DNA from: an uncultured Flavobacteriales bacterium
Lineage (GTDB): Bacteria > Bacteroidota > Bacteroidia > Flavobacteriales > BACL11
DNA: 64,000 nucleotides
Direction of reading: 5' to 3'
Assembly (NCBI GenBank): GCA_905478765.1
Contig: CAJQJY010000003.1
Location: forward strand, 74,488-138,487
A model generated the notes under the pieces. It did no database searches, was not told where the DNA came from, and saw only the letters and a program-made list of their open reading frames with translations. Of this stretch, positions 34,625 through 44,300 are shown piece by piece (position 1 is the stretch's first letter; each line of letters starts with the position of its first letter). A program made the position numbers and the translations under genes.

Positions 34625-35720
34625 TATTCACACTTCCTTTATCAATCTTAAATATACTAAATTTTATCCCTGCTTTTTGAAGTATCTCCTCACTCCTTTC
34701 TTTATGAGTATCTGTAATGAAAACTTGTCCGAATACATTTTTATCAACAAAACTAATGAGTTTTAGTATTCGATTGTCATCAAGTTTATCAAAGATATCA
34801 TCTAAAAGTAAGATGGGCTTGAATCCGATTCGTTGTTTTATAAAATCAAACTGAGCTAGTTTTAATGCAATTAGAAAAGATTTTTGTTGTCCCTGTGAGC
34901 CAATCTTTTTAATTGAATAACTATTCATTGTAAAGTCAATATCGTCTTTATGAGTACCAACTTGGGTGTAAGTACTTGTCCTGTCTTTTTGCTGGCTTTC
35001 ATTTAATAATTTACTAAAATCACCATCATTTAATTGAGATTTATAGTTGAGCCCTACTTTTTCGTTTCCTCCAGATATTTCTTGGTAATAATGATTGAAA
35101 ACAGGCGTTAGTTCTTTTAAAAAACTAGTTCGTTCTTTATGTATGATATTCCCATGCTCTAAAAGTTGTTTGTCATATATCTCAAGAGTTATTGAATCAA
35201 AAAGACCTTTATCATTAAACTGTTTAAGTAGTGCATTCCTCTGCTTTAATGCTTTATTGTATTGTATCAATACTTGAAGATAACTTTGTTTATATTGTGC
35301 GATACTACTGTCAAGATATTTTCTTCTTACTTCACTTCCTTCTAATATCAGATTAGTGTCTGTAGGAGAAATGATAACTATTGGAAACTGACCGATATGT
35401 TCTGAAAATCTTTTGTATTTCTTTTTATTCTTCTTTATATTTTTTCCTTCACCATCTTTATGGTTACATTGTATTTCAGATTGACTCCCATCTTTATCAA
35501 AAACACCTTTTAGCATAAAATAATCAGTATTAAATTGAATATTTTGGCTGTCAATATGATTAAAATAACTTTTAGTTTGTGATAAATAGTGTATAGCATC
35601 AAGGATGTTTGTTTTTCCAGCTCCATTATCACCCACAAAGCAAATTACCTTATTTGTAAAAGTAAAATAACTTCTGTTATGGTTTTTAAATTGATTAAGT
35701 TGAAGGTTTTTTAAAAACAA
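34614..35720 (-). CDS. recF: DNA replication/repair protein RecF
   Basis: GDNGAGKTNILDAIHYLS Walker A, QGQQKSFLIALKLAQ, LLLDDIFDKLD. Confidence 0.93.
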   Translation of the reverse strand: MFLKNLQLNQFKNHNRSYFTFTNKVICFVGDNGAGKTNILDAIHYLSQTKSYFNHIDSQNIQFNTDYFMLKGVFDKDGSQSEIQCNHKDGEGKNIKKNKKKYKRFSEHIGQFPIVIISPTDTNLILEGSEVRRKYLDSSIAQYKQSYLQVLIQYNKALKQRNALLKQFNDKGLFDSITLEIYDKQLLEHGNIIHKERTSFLKELTPVFNHYYQEISGGNEKVGLNYKSQLNDGDFSKLLNESQQKDRTSTYTQVGTHKDDIDFTMNSYSIKKIGSQGQQKSFLIALKLAQFDFIKQRIGFKPILLLDDIFDKLDDNRILKLISFVDKNVFGQVFITDTHKERSEEILQKAGIKFSIFKIDKGSVNNER

Positions 35721-35798
35721 TGTGCTATTTTTTTTTGCTGATTTACTAATAATAAAAACAATCCTACATATAAAAACGGATTACTTTTTAAAAAAACT

Positions 35799-35806
35799 TA
35801 TATTTG
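35799..35806 (+). promoter_or_regulatory. -7 promoter-like box TATATTTG
   Basis: Exact TAnnTTTG, 21 nt before the ATG at 35828. Confidence 0.5.
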
Positions 35807-35827
35807 CGGTCCAAAAATAAGATTATA

Positions 35828-36505
35828 ATGGCTAATAAAAACAAAACAGAAGACCAATTTGCACAGATTGAAGAAACACTTTCAAAAACAGAGCAATTTA
35901 TAGAAGAAAATCAGAAAAGTTTAATGTATATAATTGGTGCAATTGTTGGTATTGTTGCTCTATTTAGTGTTTACCAGAACTTTTACATTGAACCAATGGA
36001 AAAAGAAGCTCAAGTTGAAATGTATATGGCTGAACTTTATTTTCAAAAAGATTCATTTAACCTAGCGCTAAATGGTGATGGGCAGTATTTAGGCTTCTTA
36101 GATATTGCTAATGATTACAGTTCAACTAATGTTGGTCAATTAGCTAATTACTATGCAGGCCTGTCTTATTTACATACTGCTGATTATGATAATGCTATTG
36201 AGTATTTAGGTGATTTTTCTTCTGATGATATTATTTTATCATCTTTAGCTCTTGGCTGTATAGGTGATGCTTATATGGAACTTGGAGATACTGATGCTGC
36301 ACTTGATGCTTATGCTGATGCGGTTAATAATTCAGCTAATGATTTTACAGCTCCAAGATATATGATGAAACAAGCAATGATTTATACTTCTATTGGAGAT
36401 AATAATAAAGCTTTAGATTTATTTAAGGCAATTCAATCTGATTATAAAACTTCTCGTGAAGCAAATGGTATTGAAAAATATATTGCAAGAGTAGAAAACA
36501 GCTAA
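35828..36505 (+). CDS. Membrane-anchored TPR protein (YfgM-like)
   Basis: One N-terminal TM (YIIGAIVGIVALFSVYQNF) then TPR-like repeats. Confidence 0.75.
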   Translation: MANKNKTEDQFAQIEETLSKTEQFIEENQKSLMYIIGAIVGIVALFSVYQNFYIEPMEKEAQVEMYMAELYFQKDSFNLALNGDGQYLGFLDIANDYSSTNVGQLANYYAGLSYLHTADYDNAIEYLGDFSSDDIILSSLALGCIGDAYMELGDTDAALDAYADAVNNSANDFTAPRYMMKQAMIYTSIGDNNKALDLFKAIQSDYKTSREANGIEKYIARVENS

Positions 36506-36506
36506 T

Positions 36507-36986
36507 ATGGCAACTAAAAACACTAATCTTTCCTCTTTTAATATGGAAGATGTTCCCAATGCCAAAGGTTTTTCCTTTGGTATTGTTGTTTCTGAGTGGA
36601 ATTCTAATATCACTAATAATCTATATAAGGGTGCGTTTGATGCTCTTGTTGAATGTGGAGTCAACAAAGAAGATATAACAAAGTATGATGTTCCTGGAAG
36701 TTATGAATTGGTTTTTGGAGCTAAATTAGCTTCAAAGAAAAATCCTGATGCAATTATCTGTTTAGGAAGCGTTATTCAAGGTGAAACAAAACATTTCGAT
36801 TTTGTGTGTAATGCTGTAGCTATGGGAATAAAAGATTTAAATATCAGTTTGGATATCCCAGTTATCTTTGGGGTATTGACTGATGATACTATGGAACAGG
36901 CCGTAAATCGCTCAGGAGGTAAGCATGGAAATAAAGGAGTTGAGTCTGCTATTACTGCTATAAAAATGGCTGATTTAAATAAGTAA
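36507..36986 (+). CDS. ribH: 6,7-dimethyl-8-ribityllumazine synthase
   Basis: GIVVSEWNSNIT, VPGSYELVFGAKL, GSVIQGETKHFDFVCNAVAMGI, PVIFGVLTDDTMEQA. Confidence 0.95.
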   Translation: MATKNTNLSSFNMEDVPNAKGFSFGIVVSEWNSNITNNLYKGAFDALVECGVNKEDITKYDVPGSYELVFGAKLASKKNPDAIICLGSVIQGETKHFDFVCNAVAMGIKDLNISLDIPVIFGVLTDDTMEQAVNRSGGKHGNKGVESAITAIKMADLNK

Positions 36987-37026
36987 ATTTTTTTCTTCTT
37001 TTTGTTTCTTAAAAGGTAAAAAGTTT

Positions 37027-37034
37027 TAAGTTTG
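37027..37034 (+). promoter_or_regulatory. -7 promoter-like box TAAGTTTG upstream of tRNA-Arg
   Basis: Exact TAnnTTTG followed by CAGCCC, 16 nt before the tRNA. Confidence 0.5.
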
Positions 37035-37050
37035 CAGCCCAATTTACAAT

Positions 37051-37124
37051 GGTCGAGTAGCTCAGCTGGATAGAGCATCTGCCTTCTAAGCAGACGGTCA
37101 CAGGTTCGAATCCTGTCTCGATCA
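37051..37124 (+). tRNA. tRNA-Arg (anticodon TCT)
   Basis: Acceptor GGTCGAG/CTCGATC, anticodon loop CTTCTAA, GGTTCGAATCC T-arm; CCA not encoded. Confidence 0.95.
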
Positions 37125-37134
37125 CTTTAGTAGA

Positions 37135-37161
37135 GAAAGCCTTCCGTTTCGGAAGGCTTTC
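37135..37161 (+). terminator. Strong hairpin terminator after tRNA-Arg
   Basis: GAAAGCCTTCCG-ttt-CGGAAGGCTTTC, 12-bp perfect stem. Confidence 0.75.
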
Positions 37162-37197
37162 TTAATTTAAATACTTTCATTAAATCTATAAAATAAA

Positions 37198-37225
37198 AAA
37201 ACCCAAACATTTTTGTTTGGGTTTT
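37198..37225 (-). terminator. Hairpin terminator after tRNA-Ser
   Basis: AAAACCCAAACA-tttt-TGTTTGGGTTTT perfect stem, T-rich on the minus strand. Confidence 0.75.
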
Positions 37226-37226
37226 G

Positions 37227-37311
37227 CGGAGAGAGAGGGATTCGAACCCCCGGTACATTGCTGTACAATGGTTTTCAAGACCACCGCATTCGACCACTCT
37301 GCCATCTCTCC
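37227..37311 (-). tRNA. tRNA-Ser (anticodon TGA)
   Basis: Reverse complement GGAGAGATGGCAGAGTGGTCGAATGCGGTGGTCTTGAAAACC...GGGGGTTCGAATCCCTCTCTCTCCG; long variable arm. Confidence 0.95.
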
Positions 37312-37413
37312 GTTTAAGGGACTGCAAAAATAGAAATATTTTTATTTCAGCAATTAATAAGGAGGCTAAATTTAAAAGTAATGATCTATTTAGTTTACTT
37401 CTCTGATAAATAA

Positions 37414-38451
37414 TTAATTATCAAGTAAAATTCTTTTTTCTACTCTATTATTTTCAAAAATATAAAACAAAACTTCATGTTGTTTGATATTATTTACTTC
37501 TCTTCCAAATATATCTTTTACAGCAATTAGCTTTCCTTTTTTTGCTTCTGTCTCATCTACTGCTGAGTAATTACAATCTGTGCTAAAATACTGTTGCGAA
37601 TCTAATGGAGCCCAATTAGTTGTTTGAGTTAAATCACAAACTTGTATGCAAGTTAAATTCATATTTGCACTACAGTAAAAATTAGTAATATTACAATTGT
37701 TACTTAAATCTAATGTGTTTAAATTATTGTTAAAGGTTGGGGAAATTAAGTTTCCATTTCCAATACTGAGCCATTCTAAGTTAATATTATCACTTAAATC
37801 AATACTTTGCAATAAATTATCATGGCAAGTTAAATGCTTTAAGGAATAATTATTTTGTAAATTTATTGAAGAAATAGGATTGTTTTGGCATTGTAAACTT
37901 TCAAGGTTTAATAAAGATAAATCCAAAGTTGTAATTTGATTTTCGCCACAACTTACTGTTGCTAAAAATGTATTGTTTGATAAATCTAATGTTGTTAGTT
38001 CATTTCTAATGCAATTTAGGTTTGTTAATGCAGGATTTCCTGATAAATCTAAACTATCCAATAAATTAAAATTACACACAAGTGTTTGCAGAGAAAACAG
38101 ATAATCAACCTGTAAAGTTTCAATAGAATCTGAAGTGCAAATTATATGTTTTAAATTGCTATTGTTATTCAAATTTAAAGTAGGGAAATGATTATTTGAA
38201 CAATTCAGATATTGTAAATTATAAAAATCCTCAATTCCTGATAAGTCATATATTTTATAAATTGATGAAACACTGCTAATATCCAAACTATCAATACTAT
38301 TTATACTATCAGTAGCAACCGAGCCATCATGAATATTGTCGTATCCTAAATTTATAAGTTTTTGTTCAAAAATAGAATCAGGAATATAAGTAATTTGAGC
38401 ATTAATACTAAAGGATAAAAAAAGAAATAGAGATAAAATACTGGTTTTCAT
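37414..38451 (-). CDS. Secreted leucine-rich-repeat protein with T9SS-like C-terminal tail
   Basis: Signal peptide SILSLFLFLSFSINAQ; repeats of L..L.C..N.l..LDLS.N; C-terminal LIAVKDIFGREVNNIKQHEVLFYIFENNRVEKRIL. Confidence 0.78.
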   Translation of the reverse strand: MKTSILSLFLFLSFSINAQITYIPDSIFEQKLINLGYDNIHDGSVATDSINSIDSLDISSVSSIYKIYDLSGIEDFYNLQYLNCSNNHFPTLNLNNNSNLKHIICTSDSIETLQVDYLFSLQTLVCNFNLLDSLDLSGNPALTNLNCIRNELTTLDLSNNTFLATVSCGENQITTLDLSLLNLESLQCQNNPISSINLQNNYSLKHLTCHDNLLQSIDLSDNINLEWLSIGNGNLISPTFNNNLNTLDLSNNCNITNFYCSANMNLTCIQVCDLTQTTNWAPLDSQQYFSTDCNYSAVDETEAKKGKLIAVKDIFGREVNNIKQHEVLFYIFENNRVEKRILLDN

Positions 38452-38504
38452 AATCTTTAATTTTAAGTAATGCAAAGATAATTAAAAATAGACTAGAATA
38501 ATTA

Positions 38505-38512
38505 TACATTTG
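38505..38512 (+). promoter_or_regulatory. -7 promoter-like box TACATTTG
   Basis: Exact TAnnTTTG ending 5 nt before the ATG at 38518. Confidence 0.5.
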
Positions 38513-38517
38513 CAATC

Positions 38518-39375
38518 ATGATTACAAAGATTTTCTACTATATCTTAATTTTACCTCTTTCTTTACTTCCCTATCCTTTGCTTTATCTTCTTTCTGACAT
38601 TATTTTTTTAATAATGTATCGCGTAATAGGTTATAGAAAAGAGGTGGTTTTTACCAATCTTAAAAACTCCTTTCCTAATAAAAGTAAGCAAGAACTAAAG
38701 AAAATTATGAGTGATTTTTATCGTCACTTATGCGACATAATAATGGAAAGTGTAAAGGGCTTTACCATCTCAGAAAAACAATTAAGGAAGCGCCTAATTA
38801 TTAAAAACCCTGAATTTAGTAATTACTTTGCTGATAAACGACAAAGCATAATTTTTGTTGGAGGGCATTATAACAATTGGGAAATATGTGCACAGGCATT
38901 TGCCATGTACTCCAAACATAAATGTATAGGCATTTACAAGCCATTGAGCAATGCTTTTATCAATGATAAAATTTATACTTCTCGCTCCAAATACGGAATG
39001 CATTTAATTTCAATGAAGCAAACCAAAAAATCATTTGAGGATGGAGATGAGCCTAAAGCAATTGTATTTGGTTCGGACCAAAACCCTGCAAACCCAAAAA
39101 GAGCACATTGGGTACAGTTCCTAAACCAAGATACAGGGGTTCTTTTTGGAGTAGAAAGATATGCCAAAGAATACGATTGGCCAGTAGTGTTTGTAAGTAT
39201 AAGTAAAGTAAAAAGAGGATATTACGAGGTGGAATACTCTTTGGTTACTGACAATCCTAATGAAGAGCCTCACGGGAAAATAACGGAAGATTTTACAAAA
39301 AGATTAGAACAAGATATAATAAACCAACCACAATACTGGTTATGGTCACATAAAAGATGGAAACACAAAAGATAA
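38518..39375 (+). CDS. LpxL/HtrB-family lipid A acyltransferase
   Basis: GGHYNNWE (HxxxxE-type motif), GSDQNP, YWLWSHKRWKHKR C-terminus. Confidence 0.88.
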   Translation: MITKIFYYILILPLSLLPYPLLYLLSDIIFLIMYRVIGYRKEVVFTNLKNSFPNKSKQELKKIMSDFYRHLCDIIMESVKGFTISEKQLRKRLIIKNPEFSNYFADKRQSIIFVGGHYNNWEICAQAFAMYSKHKCIGIYKPLSNAFINDKIYTSRSKYGMHLISMKQTKKSFEDGDEPKAIVFGSDQNPANPKRAHWVQFLNQDTGVLFGVERYAKEYDWPVVFVSISKVKRGYYEVEYSLVTDNPNEEPHGKITEDFTKRLEQDIINQPQYWLWSHKRWKHKR

Positions 39376-40373
39376 AAACAGCAGTTGTTGTCCTTAATTG
39401 GAACGGAAAAGAATGGCTAGAGAAATTCTTGCCCAACTTGGTGAATCATAGCCAAGTGGCAACTGTTTTTGTAGCCGACAATGCCTCAACTGATGATTCT
39501 GTTGATTATGTAAAGATAAACTTCCCTACTGTAAAGATAATTGTTAATGCTATTAATGGAGGTTATGCTAAAGGGTACAATGATGTTTTAAAGCAGATTA
39601 ATGCTGAATATTTTGTGCTAATCAATTCTGATATTGAAGTAACTGCTGGTTGGCTCTCTCCTATTATTAGTTTAATGGATAGTGACAAACAGATTGCTTC
39701 CTGTCAACCTAAAATTTTAAATTACAATAGCAAAACTAAGTTTGAATATGCTGGAGCTAGTGGTGGTTTTATTGATAACTTAGGTTATCCGTTTTGTAGA
39801 GGAAGAATATTTGATGACCTAGAACAAGATAAAGGACAATACAATGATGCTGTTGAAGTGTTCTGGGCAACAGGGGCTTGTTTTTTTGTTCGTTCTAACC
39901 ACTTTTGGGAGCTTGGTGGTTTAGATGAAGATTTTTTTGCGCATCAGGAGGAAATTGATTTGTGCTGGAGATTGAAAAATAAGGGCTATAAAATTATGGT
40001 TCAGCCAAAGTCGGTTGTTTACCATGTTGGTGGCGGAACATTGAATGCTAGCTCTCCTTTTAAAACCCACTTGAACTTTAGGAATAACTTGTTTATGTTA
40101 TTTAAGAATTTACCAATTTCTTACCTATTTACAACAATTCCTATGCGATTAGTTTTAGATGGAGTAGCAGCACTTACTTTTTTAAATAAAGAAAAGGGTT
40201 TAGAACATGTATTGGCAATTGCAAAGGCTCACTTTTCTTTTTACTTTGCTATTCCTAATCTGATTGCTAAACGCCAAAAAATTATTCAAAAGAATAGTTT
40301 AGTTGGAAAAATGAATTGGTCTATTTTGGTTAAGAATAAGATGAATGGAATTAAGCAGTTTTCTGAATTATAA
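39357..40373 (+). CDS. Glycosyltransferase family 2
   Basis: VVLNWNGKEWLEKFLP, DNASTDDSV, NSDIEV, ACFFVRSNHFWELGGLDEDFFAHQEEIDLCWR. Confidence 0.92.
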   Translation: METQKIKTAVVVLNWNGKEWLEKFLPNLVNHSQVATVFVADNASTDDSVDYVKINFPTVKIIVNAINGGYAKGYNDVLKQINAEYFVLINSDIEVTAGWLSPIISLMDSDKQIASCQPKILNYNSKTKFEYAGASGGFIDNLGYPFCRGRIFDDLEQDKGQYNDAVEVFWATGACFFVRSNHFWELGGLDEDFFAHQEEIDLCWRLKNKGYKIMVQPKSVVYHVGGGTLNASSPFKTHLNFRNNLFMLFKNLPISYLFTTIPMRLVLDGVAALTFLNKEKGLEHVLAIAKAHFSFYFAIPNLIAKRQKIIQKNSLVGKMNWSILVKNKMNGIKQFSEL

Positions 40374-40832
40374 ATAGCTTTTAGCCCAACCATCCTTTAT
40401 GGGTTTTAGATAGTTGCTTAATTCTTCCTTTCTCTGAATAGTTAAATCATAAAAAAGTGTATCCTCATTTGCTATAAACCCTAACTTAAAAGAAGGTATG
40501 ACTTTTATAATTTCTCCTATTTTGCAAAATACATTTAAGCGATTCATTAAAGCAATGGATAAGTCTTTTTCTAATTCTTGTATTGTTTTTTGTAGTGTAT
40601 CAATAGAACAACCACTTGCTCCATTTTTATTTTCATCCAAAGCAATAACAATAAAATGGTTTTCTAAAATAGTAACCCCAGCCGTTAAAGGAACTTTGTG
40701 TGCATTCCACCCTTTTAGATGTTCAGCAATATAAGTTAGGATATGGTTTTGTTGGTCGGTAGTTAAAGCCTTTTCAGAAGCATATAGCCAAATACGAGAA
40801 GAATCAGGTAGCGTATGGAAATCTGCTAACAT
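40368..40832 (-). CDS. Conserved hypothetical protein
   Basis: 154 aa ORF overlapping the stop of the downstream-facing gene; no Walker motifs visible. Confidence 0.6.
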   Translation of the reverse strand: MLADFHTLPDSSRIWLYASEKALTTDQQNHILTYIAEHLKGWNAHKVPLTAGVTILENHFIVIALDENKNGASGCSIDTLQKTIQELEKDLSIALMNRLNVFCKIGEIIKVIPSFKLGFIANEDTLFYDLTIQRKEELSNYLKPIKDGWAKSYL

Positions 40833-41608
40833 TATAGGTTCTCTGCAATCAGTTCAGCAATATCTTTAACCTGTGCTGCTCCTTCATTTACGGCCTTTAC
40901 TCCATCAGTCATCATAGTATTACAAAACGGACATCCAGTTGCGATAATATCAGGTTTCAAGGCCAAAGCCTCTTCCGTACGGTTGATGTTAATGTCTTGT
41001 GCCCCATTTTCTGGTTCTTTAAACATTTGAGCACCTCCGGCTCCGCAACAGAATGATTTACGCTTACTTCTTTTCATTTCCACTAACTCAACACCTAATG
41101 ATTTAATCAATTCCCTTGGCATATCATATATATTATTGGCTCTACCCAAATAACAAGGATCGTGATAAGTAACTTTTGTTCCCTTAAGTTTTCCAGTTAA
41201 TTTTAGTTTTCCTTCTGCTAATAATTCTGTAATAAACTCAGTGTGATGTTGAACTTTATAGTCACCACCCAAGCCTTTGTATTCGTTTTTAAGGGTATTA
41301 AAGGAATGAGGGCAAGTCGTTACAATTCGTTTTACATTATAGCCATTCATTATCTCAATATTTATCATAGCTTGCATTTGAAACAAAAACTCATTTCCAG
41401 CACGCTTTGCAGCATCTCCTGATGATGATTCTTCAGATCCTAAAACACCAAAGTTTACATTTGCTTTATTTAAGATTTGAACAAAAGCACGGGTAATTTT
41501 CTTTGCTCTATCGTCAAAACTACCAGCAGAACCTACCCAAAAAAGAACATCAGCACTTTTGCCATCAGCCATAAACTCGGCCATTGTTTTTACTTGTAAT
41601 TCATTCAT
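40832..41608 (-). CDS. (Fe-S)-binding CCG-domain protein (HdrB-like)
   Basis: HDPCYLGR, KSFCCGAGGAQMF, TGCPFCNTMM. Confidence 0.85.
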   Translation of the reverse strand: MNELQVKTMAEFMADGKSADVLFWVGSAGSFDDRAKKITRAFVQILNKANVNFGVLGSEESSSGDAAKRAGNEFLFQMQAMINIEIMNGYNVKRIVTTCPHSFNTLKNEYKGLGGDYKVQHHTEFITELLAEGKLKLTGKLKGTKVTYHDPCYLGRANNIYDMPRELIKSLGVELVEMKRSKRKSFCCGAGGAQMFKEPENGAQDININRTEEALALKPDIIATGCPFCNTMMTDGVKAVNEGAAQVKDIAELIAENL

Positions 41609-41612
41609 AGTA

Positions 41613-42029
41613 TTATGATTTAAAAACTTGTATGGAAACTTCCTTCTCTACTAAATCTGTAAATTTACCGTCAAAACGAGTAGCTCTCACAATATGATTA
41701 TCTACCCAGTGATAATTTCCACCTCTTGGTTTACCCATTAAAAGTCCATGGTATTTAAAACCATTTTTTTCTAACCAAACTTCAGTAACTTCTCTATGCT
41801 CCTCTACTCTTGATGTGAAAAAGGTAATGTAATGCCCCTGTTCATACCATTTGTTTAAAGTATTTAAAGCATCAGGATATAAACTTGCAGTTGCCATTCT
41901 TTCTGGCTCCTCATTTGGAATGTCATCACAAATTGTACCATCAATATCAATCAGATAATTTTTAATATCATCAGGTAAGACTGGAGATATTAACTCTCCA
42001 TTAACTTTCTTTTCTAATAATTTATTCAT
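41613..42029 (-). CDS. HAD-like phosphatase
   Basis: LIDIDGTICDDIP (DxDGT), TFFTSRVEEHREVTEVWL. Confidence 0.7.
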   Translation of the reverse strand: MNKLLEKKVNGELISPVLPDDIKNYLIDIDGTICDDIPNEEPERMATASLYPDALNTLNKWYEQGHYITFFTSRVEEHREVTEVWLEKNGFKYHGLLMGKPRGGNYHWVDNHIVRATRFDGKFTDLVEKEVSIQVFKS

Positions 42030-43335
42030 CTTTCCAATTTAATCTGTCAGCTGCTGGGAATTGCCAAGGAGCTCCATTATTTTCAACATTTGTAAACATC
42101 ATATTCAGCTCAGTTGGTGCTGCTGATTGTTCCATCACTAAATATCTTCTCATATCCATAATAATGGATAAAGGATCTAACTCAATAGGACAAGCATCTG
42201 TACAGGCATTACAACTTGTGCACGCCCATAATTCCTCTGTAGTTATATAGTCGCCCAATAAAGATTTAGTATCCTCCTTTCCTTTTCTTTTATTTACTGC
42301 TATCTCAGTAATTCTATCTCTAGTATCCATCATAATCTTTCTTGGAGAAAGTAATTTCCCAGTATGATTGGCGGGACAATTATCTGTACACCTTCCACAC
42401 TCTGTACAACTATAAGCGTTTAGTAATTGTACCCAATTCAAATCTGTAGCATCTTTTGCTCCAAAAGATTCTGCTACAGGAGCAGTAGTTGGTGGTGAAG
42501 CATAAGGATCAGCATTAGGGTCCATCATTAATTTCACCTCATTAGTAACTGACTCCAAATTAGTAAACTGCCCTAAAGGGTTTAAATTAGCAAAGTAAGT
42601 GCTAGGGAAAGCAAAGAAAATATGCAAATGTTTAGAAATAAGAACATAATTCATGAACCCTAAAATTCCAATAATATGAAACCACCACGTAAATCGCTCA
42701 ATAAGAACTAAAGTTGAAGTTTCTAACCCACTAAAGAAAAACTGAAAGTATTGACTAATAGGAGTAGAAAATGAAGTAGTGTAGTGTTCAGCACCAGCTG
42801 CAATTAACAAGCTATCGGCCGCATTCATAATTAAGAAAGCTGACATTAATAAAATCTCAAAAACCAAAATAAGGTTTGCATCTGTTCTTGGCCATGCAGT
42901 CATTTCCTTACTCCAAAAACGCTTTATTCTAACAATGTTTCTTCTAACTAAAAAGATAATACAAGCCACTAAGACTAGAATTGCTAAAATTTCAAATGAG
43001 CCAATTAAGAAGTTATATAATTTTAAAGGTAGTATGGATGCTAAAAATCTATGGGTTCCAAATATACCGTCAACTAATATCTCAATTACCTCAATATTTA
43101 TTATAATAAAACCTAGGTAAAGTATGATGTGTAAAATACCTGCAATTGGCCTTCTTGTCATTTTGGATTGACCAATTGCTACTCGCAACATATTTTTCCA
43201 TCTATCTGTAGCTCTATCAGATCTATTTATATTTCTGCCTAGTTTTATATTCTCAATAATTCTTTTTAAGTTTCGGATAAAAAAAGAGATTGCAATAGCA
43301 AATACAATTAAGAATATTATATTTGAAATACCCAT
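42022..43335 (-). CDS. Membrane-bound 2x[4Fe-4S] protein (HdrC/GlpC-like)
   Basis: Several TM segments; CTECGRCTDNCP and CTSCNACTDACP. Confidence 0.85.
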   Translation of the reverse strand: MGISNIIFLIVFAIAISFFIRNLKRIIENIKLGRNINRSDRATDRWKNMLRVAIGQSKMTRRPIAGILHIILYLGFIIINIEVIEILVDGIFGTHRFLASILPLKLYNFLIGSFEILAILVLVACIIFLVRRNIVRIKRFWSKEMTAWPRTDANLILVFEILLMSAFLIMNAADSLLIAAGAEHYTTSFSTPISQYFQFFFSGLETSTLVLIERFTWWFHIIGILGFMNYVLISKHLHIFFAFPSTYFANLNPLGQFTNLESVTNEVKLMMDPNADPYASPPTTAPVAESFGAKDATDLNWVQLLNAYSCTECGRCTDNCPANHTGKLLSPRKIMMDTRDRITEIAVNKRKGKEDTKSLLGDYITTEELWACTSCNACTDACPIELDPLSIIMDMRRYLVMEQSAAPTELNMMFTNVENNGAPWQFPAADRLNWKDE

Positions 43336-43338
43336 ATT

Positions 43339-44298
43339 TTATTTTTTTGATTTTGACTCAACATAAGGTTTACTACCACCTATAATTGAAAAATTAACAT
43401 ACCTACTTGGATGCTTTTTAAAATCTTCCAATAGTTCAGCTAACTCACGAGTAGATTTTTCAAAGTTATTATATATTTTTTCATCTTTAAGTAGTAAACC
43501 TATACTACCTTCACTATTATTTATTTTATTAGTAATAGAGCTTATATTCTTCAAAGTAGATGCGATATCAGCTTTAGCTAATGTATCAGAAAGAGTAGAA
43601 AAATTAGTTAATATATTTTTAATATCTCCATTGCTACTTTCTAGATTACTAGTTATTGACTCTAAATTATTAACTACTTTAGTTATCCTCTCATCATTTA
43701 CAGCCACCATACTATCTAGTTTTATCATGGTTTCAGTAATTAAAAAAAAAGTTTTATCTAAACTTTGTAAACTATTCCTTAGGCTCTCTCTTGTGTCTTT
43801 ATTTAATACTGCCGTAACAATCATCATAACAGAATCCATTGAACCTATTAATTGTTCTGCTTTATTCTTTAATGGTAAAATTTGAGCATTTACTTCATCC
43901 TGCAAAGAGCCTTCAATACCCCCATTTAAGGTATCTCCTTCTGCAAGAAAATCGGTAGCATCACCTAGAAATAAAGAAATTCCTTTCGTACCCATGAGAT
44001 CCTGGTTTACAATCTTACATATAGTATTGGAAGGCACAGCAAATACTTTTTCAATACTAATAGTAACCAAAAGTTGCTGATTATTTTCAATTAACAAGTC
44101 AATATTACTTACCGTCCCAACTTTATAACCATTAACTAAAACAGAACTTCCAACTTGTAAACCTCCGATATTTTCATATTGCGCATAATAGGTTATTCTT
44201 GAACTTAAAATATTTAATCCTTTGAGATAATTAACTCCAATAAACAGAGCTCCAATTGTAATGATTGCAACTAAGCCAATCTTTAATTCTTTATTCAT
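43339..44298 (-). CDS. MlaD/MCE-domain protein
   Basis: N-terminal TM then ITYYAQYENIGGLQVGSSVLVNGYKVGTVSNIDL. Confidence 0.88.
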   Translation of the reverse strand: MNKELKIGLVAIITIGALFIGVNYLKGLNILSSRITYYAQYENIGGLQVGSSVLVNGYKVGTVSNIDLLIENNQQLLVTISIEKVFAVPSNTICKIVNQDLMGTKGISLFLGDATDFLAEGDTLNGGIEGSLQDEVNAQILPLKNKAEQLIGSMDSVMMIVTAVLNKDTRESLRNSLQSLDKTFFLITETMIKLDSMVAVNDERITKVVNNLESITSNLESSNGDIKNILTNFSTLSDTLAKADIASTLKNISSITNKINNSEGSIGLLLKDEKIYNNFEKSTRELAELLEDFKKHPSRYVNFSIIGGSKPYVESKSKK

Positions 44299-44300
44299 GA

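Noticed and set aside
36507-36507. FMN riboswitch in front of ribH
   Set aside because: The ribH start follows the previous stop almost directly, leaving no leader for an RFN element.
37127-37327. 66-aa minus ORF and 37224-37406 plus ORF
   Set aside because: They overlap the tRNA-Ser gene and terminators; the Arg/Ser-rich translations come from tRNA sequence.
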